The position numbers and the translations under genes were made by a program. Below the pieces are notes generated by a model. The model was not told the DNA's origin, ran no database searches, and worked only from the letters and a program-made list of their open reading frames with translations. Shown here in pieces: positions 6,612 to 7,831 of a stretch of DNA of 7,831 nt. The number at the start of each line of letters is the position of its first letter. The first letter of the stretch is position 1. This DNA is from AG25 sp035604455 (GTDB lineage Bacteria > Gemmatimonadota > Gemmatimonadetes > Gemmatimonadales > GWC2-71-9): contig DATNIM010000075.1 of the NCBI GenBank assembly GCA_035604455.1, forward strand, positions 1 through 7,831, read 5' to 3'.

Positions 6612-7045
6612 GGCATCTCCTCTTGCTTCGCCAGCTGCAGGCTCTCCTGCCGCTCGAAGCCGAACTCTTGCACCGTGAACACGATTTGCCGTGGCTGGAT
6701 CTCCCGGACTTTCAGCCGCCCCATGACGTCGCCCGTCTTGGCGCGATAGCGCTTCCCATTCGTGATGTCCCGCAGGACCGCGACGCTCCGCACGGGAAAG
6801 CGGGAGTCGTAGTAAACCCCGACGAGCTTGAGGTCGGAAATGAGCGGCCGGATGTCCCCCGACTTGAGCAGGGAGACAAACGGGTCCCGCCCGCCGCCTT
6901 CATACGAGAAAACCTCCCGCAGGAGCCCGACCGAATCGCTCTTCGCCGTGTCGTGCGCGGCGGCCGCGGGCGGCGGTGGGACCTGGGCCCCGGTCGCTGT
7001 GACCGCGAGCCCGAGCCAGACCGCGAAGAGGGCGCCCCGCGTCAC
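6608..7045 (-). CDS. pilP: PilP-like periplasmic T4P assembly protein
   Basis: This 145-residue protein should link the inner-membrane PilN/PilO complex to the PilQ secretin. It has an N-terminal signal peptide or membrane anchor (about 1-20, ending VTATGA), then an Ala/Pro/Ser-rich low-complexity stretch to about 40. The PilP core follows: FSYEGGGRDPFVSL (46-59) matches the family's YxxxGRRDPF motif, DLKLVGVYYD (71-80) the LxLVG strand, and GKRYRAKTGDVMGRLKVREI (97-116) the beta-sandwich typical of PilP, where a related GKxYxVxxGxxxG pattern is usual. It begins with GTG overlapping the pilO stop (GTGA) and ends overlapping the pilQ start (ATGA), so all three are probably coupled. The Shine-Dalgarno is weak. 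Oddity: there is no cysteine anywhere, so it cannot be lipidated as in the classic Neisseria and Pseudomonas PilP. Assignment rests on motifs plus position. Confidence 0.88.
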   Translation of the reverse strand: MTRGALFAVWLGLAVTATGAQVPPPPAAAAHDTAKSDSVGLLREVFSYEGGGRDPFVSLLKSGDIRPLISDLKLVGVYYDSRFPVRSVAVLRDITNGKRYRAKTGDVMGRLKVREIQPRQIVFTVQEFGFERQESLQLAKQEEMP

Positions 7046-7689
7046 GGCTGGGTTCCCACGCCCCCGGCGCGGCCACGCTGGCCTGCGGCTTTCGCTGGGG
7101 GCGTCGGGGTGGTGGATTTGACGAACGTGCGGATCGCGAAGTCCGCTTCGAGCAACGCTCCAACCGTGTCCGACAACAGCCGCTGGGCCGCCGTCGACGC
7201 GGTCTTGAGCGACAGATCCTCCGGCACCACGATGCGCGGCAGGCTCGCGATGTCGGAGAGGTACTCGCCGAGCTCGTCGTAATGCCCGAGGATCTCGAGG
7301 CGATATCGGTACGTGTCGAACGGCTGCCCGGGATCGACCGGCATGGGATCGATCTTGTTGATCGTGACCCCGCGCACCTTGGCCTTCGTCGAAATGTCGT
7401 CGATCAGCGTCGGGACCTCGTTGCCGTCAGGCACGAGGCGACGCATCGTCACGAGCATCCCGCGGTAGCCGTCCACGCGCCGGCGCAGCTCGTCCACCGT
7501 TCCGGCGGCCAAGTCCTGCTTCACCTTCACCAGCACGGTCTGCAAGCTGTCGATCTCGGTCTTGTCCGTCTCGATCTGGGTGCTGGTGGGGAGGTAGTAG
7601 TACTTCCAGAACGCGTACCCACCCACGCCCGCGAGCAGGGTCACGAGCAGCATGACCTGATTGCGCTGGTCAGTCGGGAGCAGGGCCAT
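7042..7689 (-). CDS. pilO: Type IV pilus inner-membrane alignment protein PilO
   Basis: PilO is a bitopic inner-membrane protein that dimerises with PilN and connects PilM at the cytoplasmic face to PilP in the periplasm. The 215-residue product has a short cytoplasmic N-terminus (MALLPTDQRN), one membrane helix (about 11-29) and a heptad-like charged coiled-coil region (about 36-85, rich in Glu, Lys and Leu). A ferredoxin-like domain follows (about 88-190, VPDGNEVPTLIDDIS, then FDTYRYRLEILGHYDELGEYLSDIASLPRIV). The Thr/Pro/Gly/Arg-rich tail (191-215) looks unstructured. These match the PilO family in length and order. The ATG is three bases after the pilN stop, with no convincing Shine-Dalgarno, which suggests translational coupling to pilN. 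The 3' end overlaps pilP by 4 nt. A GspM-like protein is the alternative, but the downstream PilP and PilQ argue for PilO. Confidence 0.93.
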   Translation of the reverse strand: MALLPTDQRNQVMLLVTLLAGVGGYAFWKYYYLPTSTQIETDKTEIDSLQTVLVKVKQDLAAGTVDELRRRVDGYRGMLVTMRRLVPDGNEVPTLIDDISTKAKVRGVTINKIDPMPVDPGQPFDTYRYRLEILGHYDELGEYLSDIASLPRIVVPEDLSLKTASTAAQRLLSDTVGALLEADFAIRTFVKSTTPTPPAKAAGQRGRAGGVGTQP

Positions 7690-7692
7690 GGA

Positions 7693-7831
7693 TTACTGCA
7701 GCGACTCGGAGAGGGGAATCGTGTGGATGTACACGGAGTCGGCCACCTTGAAGCGGGCCGTGACCGAGAAGGCCGTCACGGGGCGATCCTGTTCGACGAC
7801 GGTCTGCGAGCTGGCCGGGACCACTTCGGTG
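7693..7831 (-). CDS. pilN: C-terminal 45 residues of PilN (5' part lies beyond right edge)
   Basis: An open minus-strand frame enters at the window edge and ends with TAA at 7695-7693. Its last residues read VTAFSVTARFKVADSVYIHTI before PLSESLQ, a beta-strand-rich end consistent with the ferredoxin-like C-terminus of PilN-type fimbrial assembly proteins. This fragment alone is not diagnostic. The name rests mainly on its position three bases upstream of pilO, because pilN precedes pilO in essentially all pilMNOPQ operons. PilN is an inner-membrane protein that pairs with PilO and binds PilM through its cytoplasmic N-terminus, which is not visible here. Confidence 0.72.
   Translation of the reverse strand, partial: TEVVPASSQTVVEQDRPVTAFSVTARFKVADSVYIHTIPLSESLQ

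Noticed and set aside
4884..6749. A 621-codon plus-strand reading frame opposite pilQ
   Set aside because: Its translation is dominated by Arg, Asp, Gly and Val with no recognisable domain, and it is antisense to a clearly recognised secretin. It is a high-GC mirror artefact.

Overview
The window is compact, GC-rich bacterial chromosome in which every supportable gene lies on the minus strand. It therefore reads biologically from right (7831) to left (1). Almost all long plus-strand ORFs are mirror images of real genes, as expected from strong G/C third-position bias. The content (an outer-membrane secretin, hence a diderm, plus a long-form chorismate synthase and a large Ig-like/propeller-like exported protein) fits a high-GC Gram-negative lineage. 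Gemmatimonadota is my best guess, but it rests on overall style and not on a marker gene.

Right part (7831 to 4656): the distal half of a type IV pilus (T4P) alignment operon in the canonical order pilN (3' end only), pilO, pilP, pilQ. Spacing is extremely tight: 3 nt between pilN and pilO, a GTGA overlap at pilO/pilP and an ATGA overlap at pilP/pilQ. PilN/PilO form the inner-membrane alignment subcomplex, PilP bridges the periplasm, and PilQ is the outer-membrane secretin pore for the pilus. pilM and the start of pilN would lie beyond the right edge.

Middle (4621 to 2087): 34 nt after pilQ, behind a near-perfect Shine-Dalgarno, is a gene for an exported, probably lipid-anchored 844-residue protein. 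It has about three Ig-like modules followed by a propeller-like region. I do not recognise it as a named family. Its position directly behind the secretin makes it the most interesting gene here. A perfect 10-bp hairpin (2029-2054) lies between it and the next gene and may end or attenuate the pil transcript.

Left part (2001 to 1): aroC (chorismate synthase) and aroK (shikimate kinase) overlap by 4 nt and encode two steps of the shikimate pathway. They are followed after 39 nt by the first 88 codons of a gene that runs off the left edge. Its N-terminus consists of two near-identical 37-residue repeats, encoded by a 111-bp in-frame tandem duplication, with alternating acidic and Arg-rich blocks. 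Its identity cannot be settled from the window.

Overall this is a T4P-to-shikimate cluster reminiscent of the pilMNOPQ-aroKB arrangement of many Gram-negatives, but with aroC-aroK and with an exported Ig/propeller-like protein inserted between the two modules. I saw no stretch over 300 nt without a gene, and no mobile element, CRISPR array, tRNA or rRNA.
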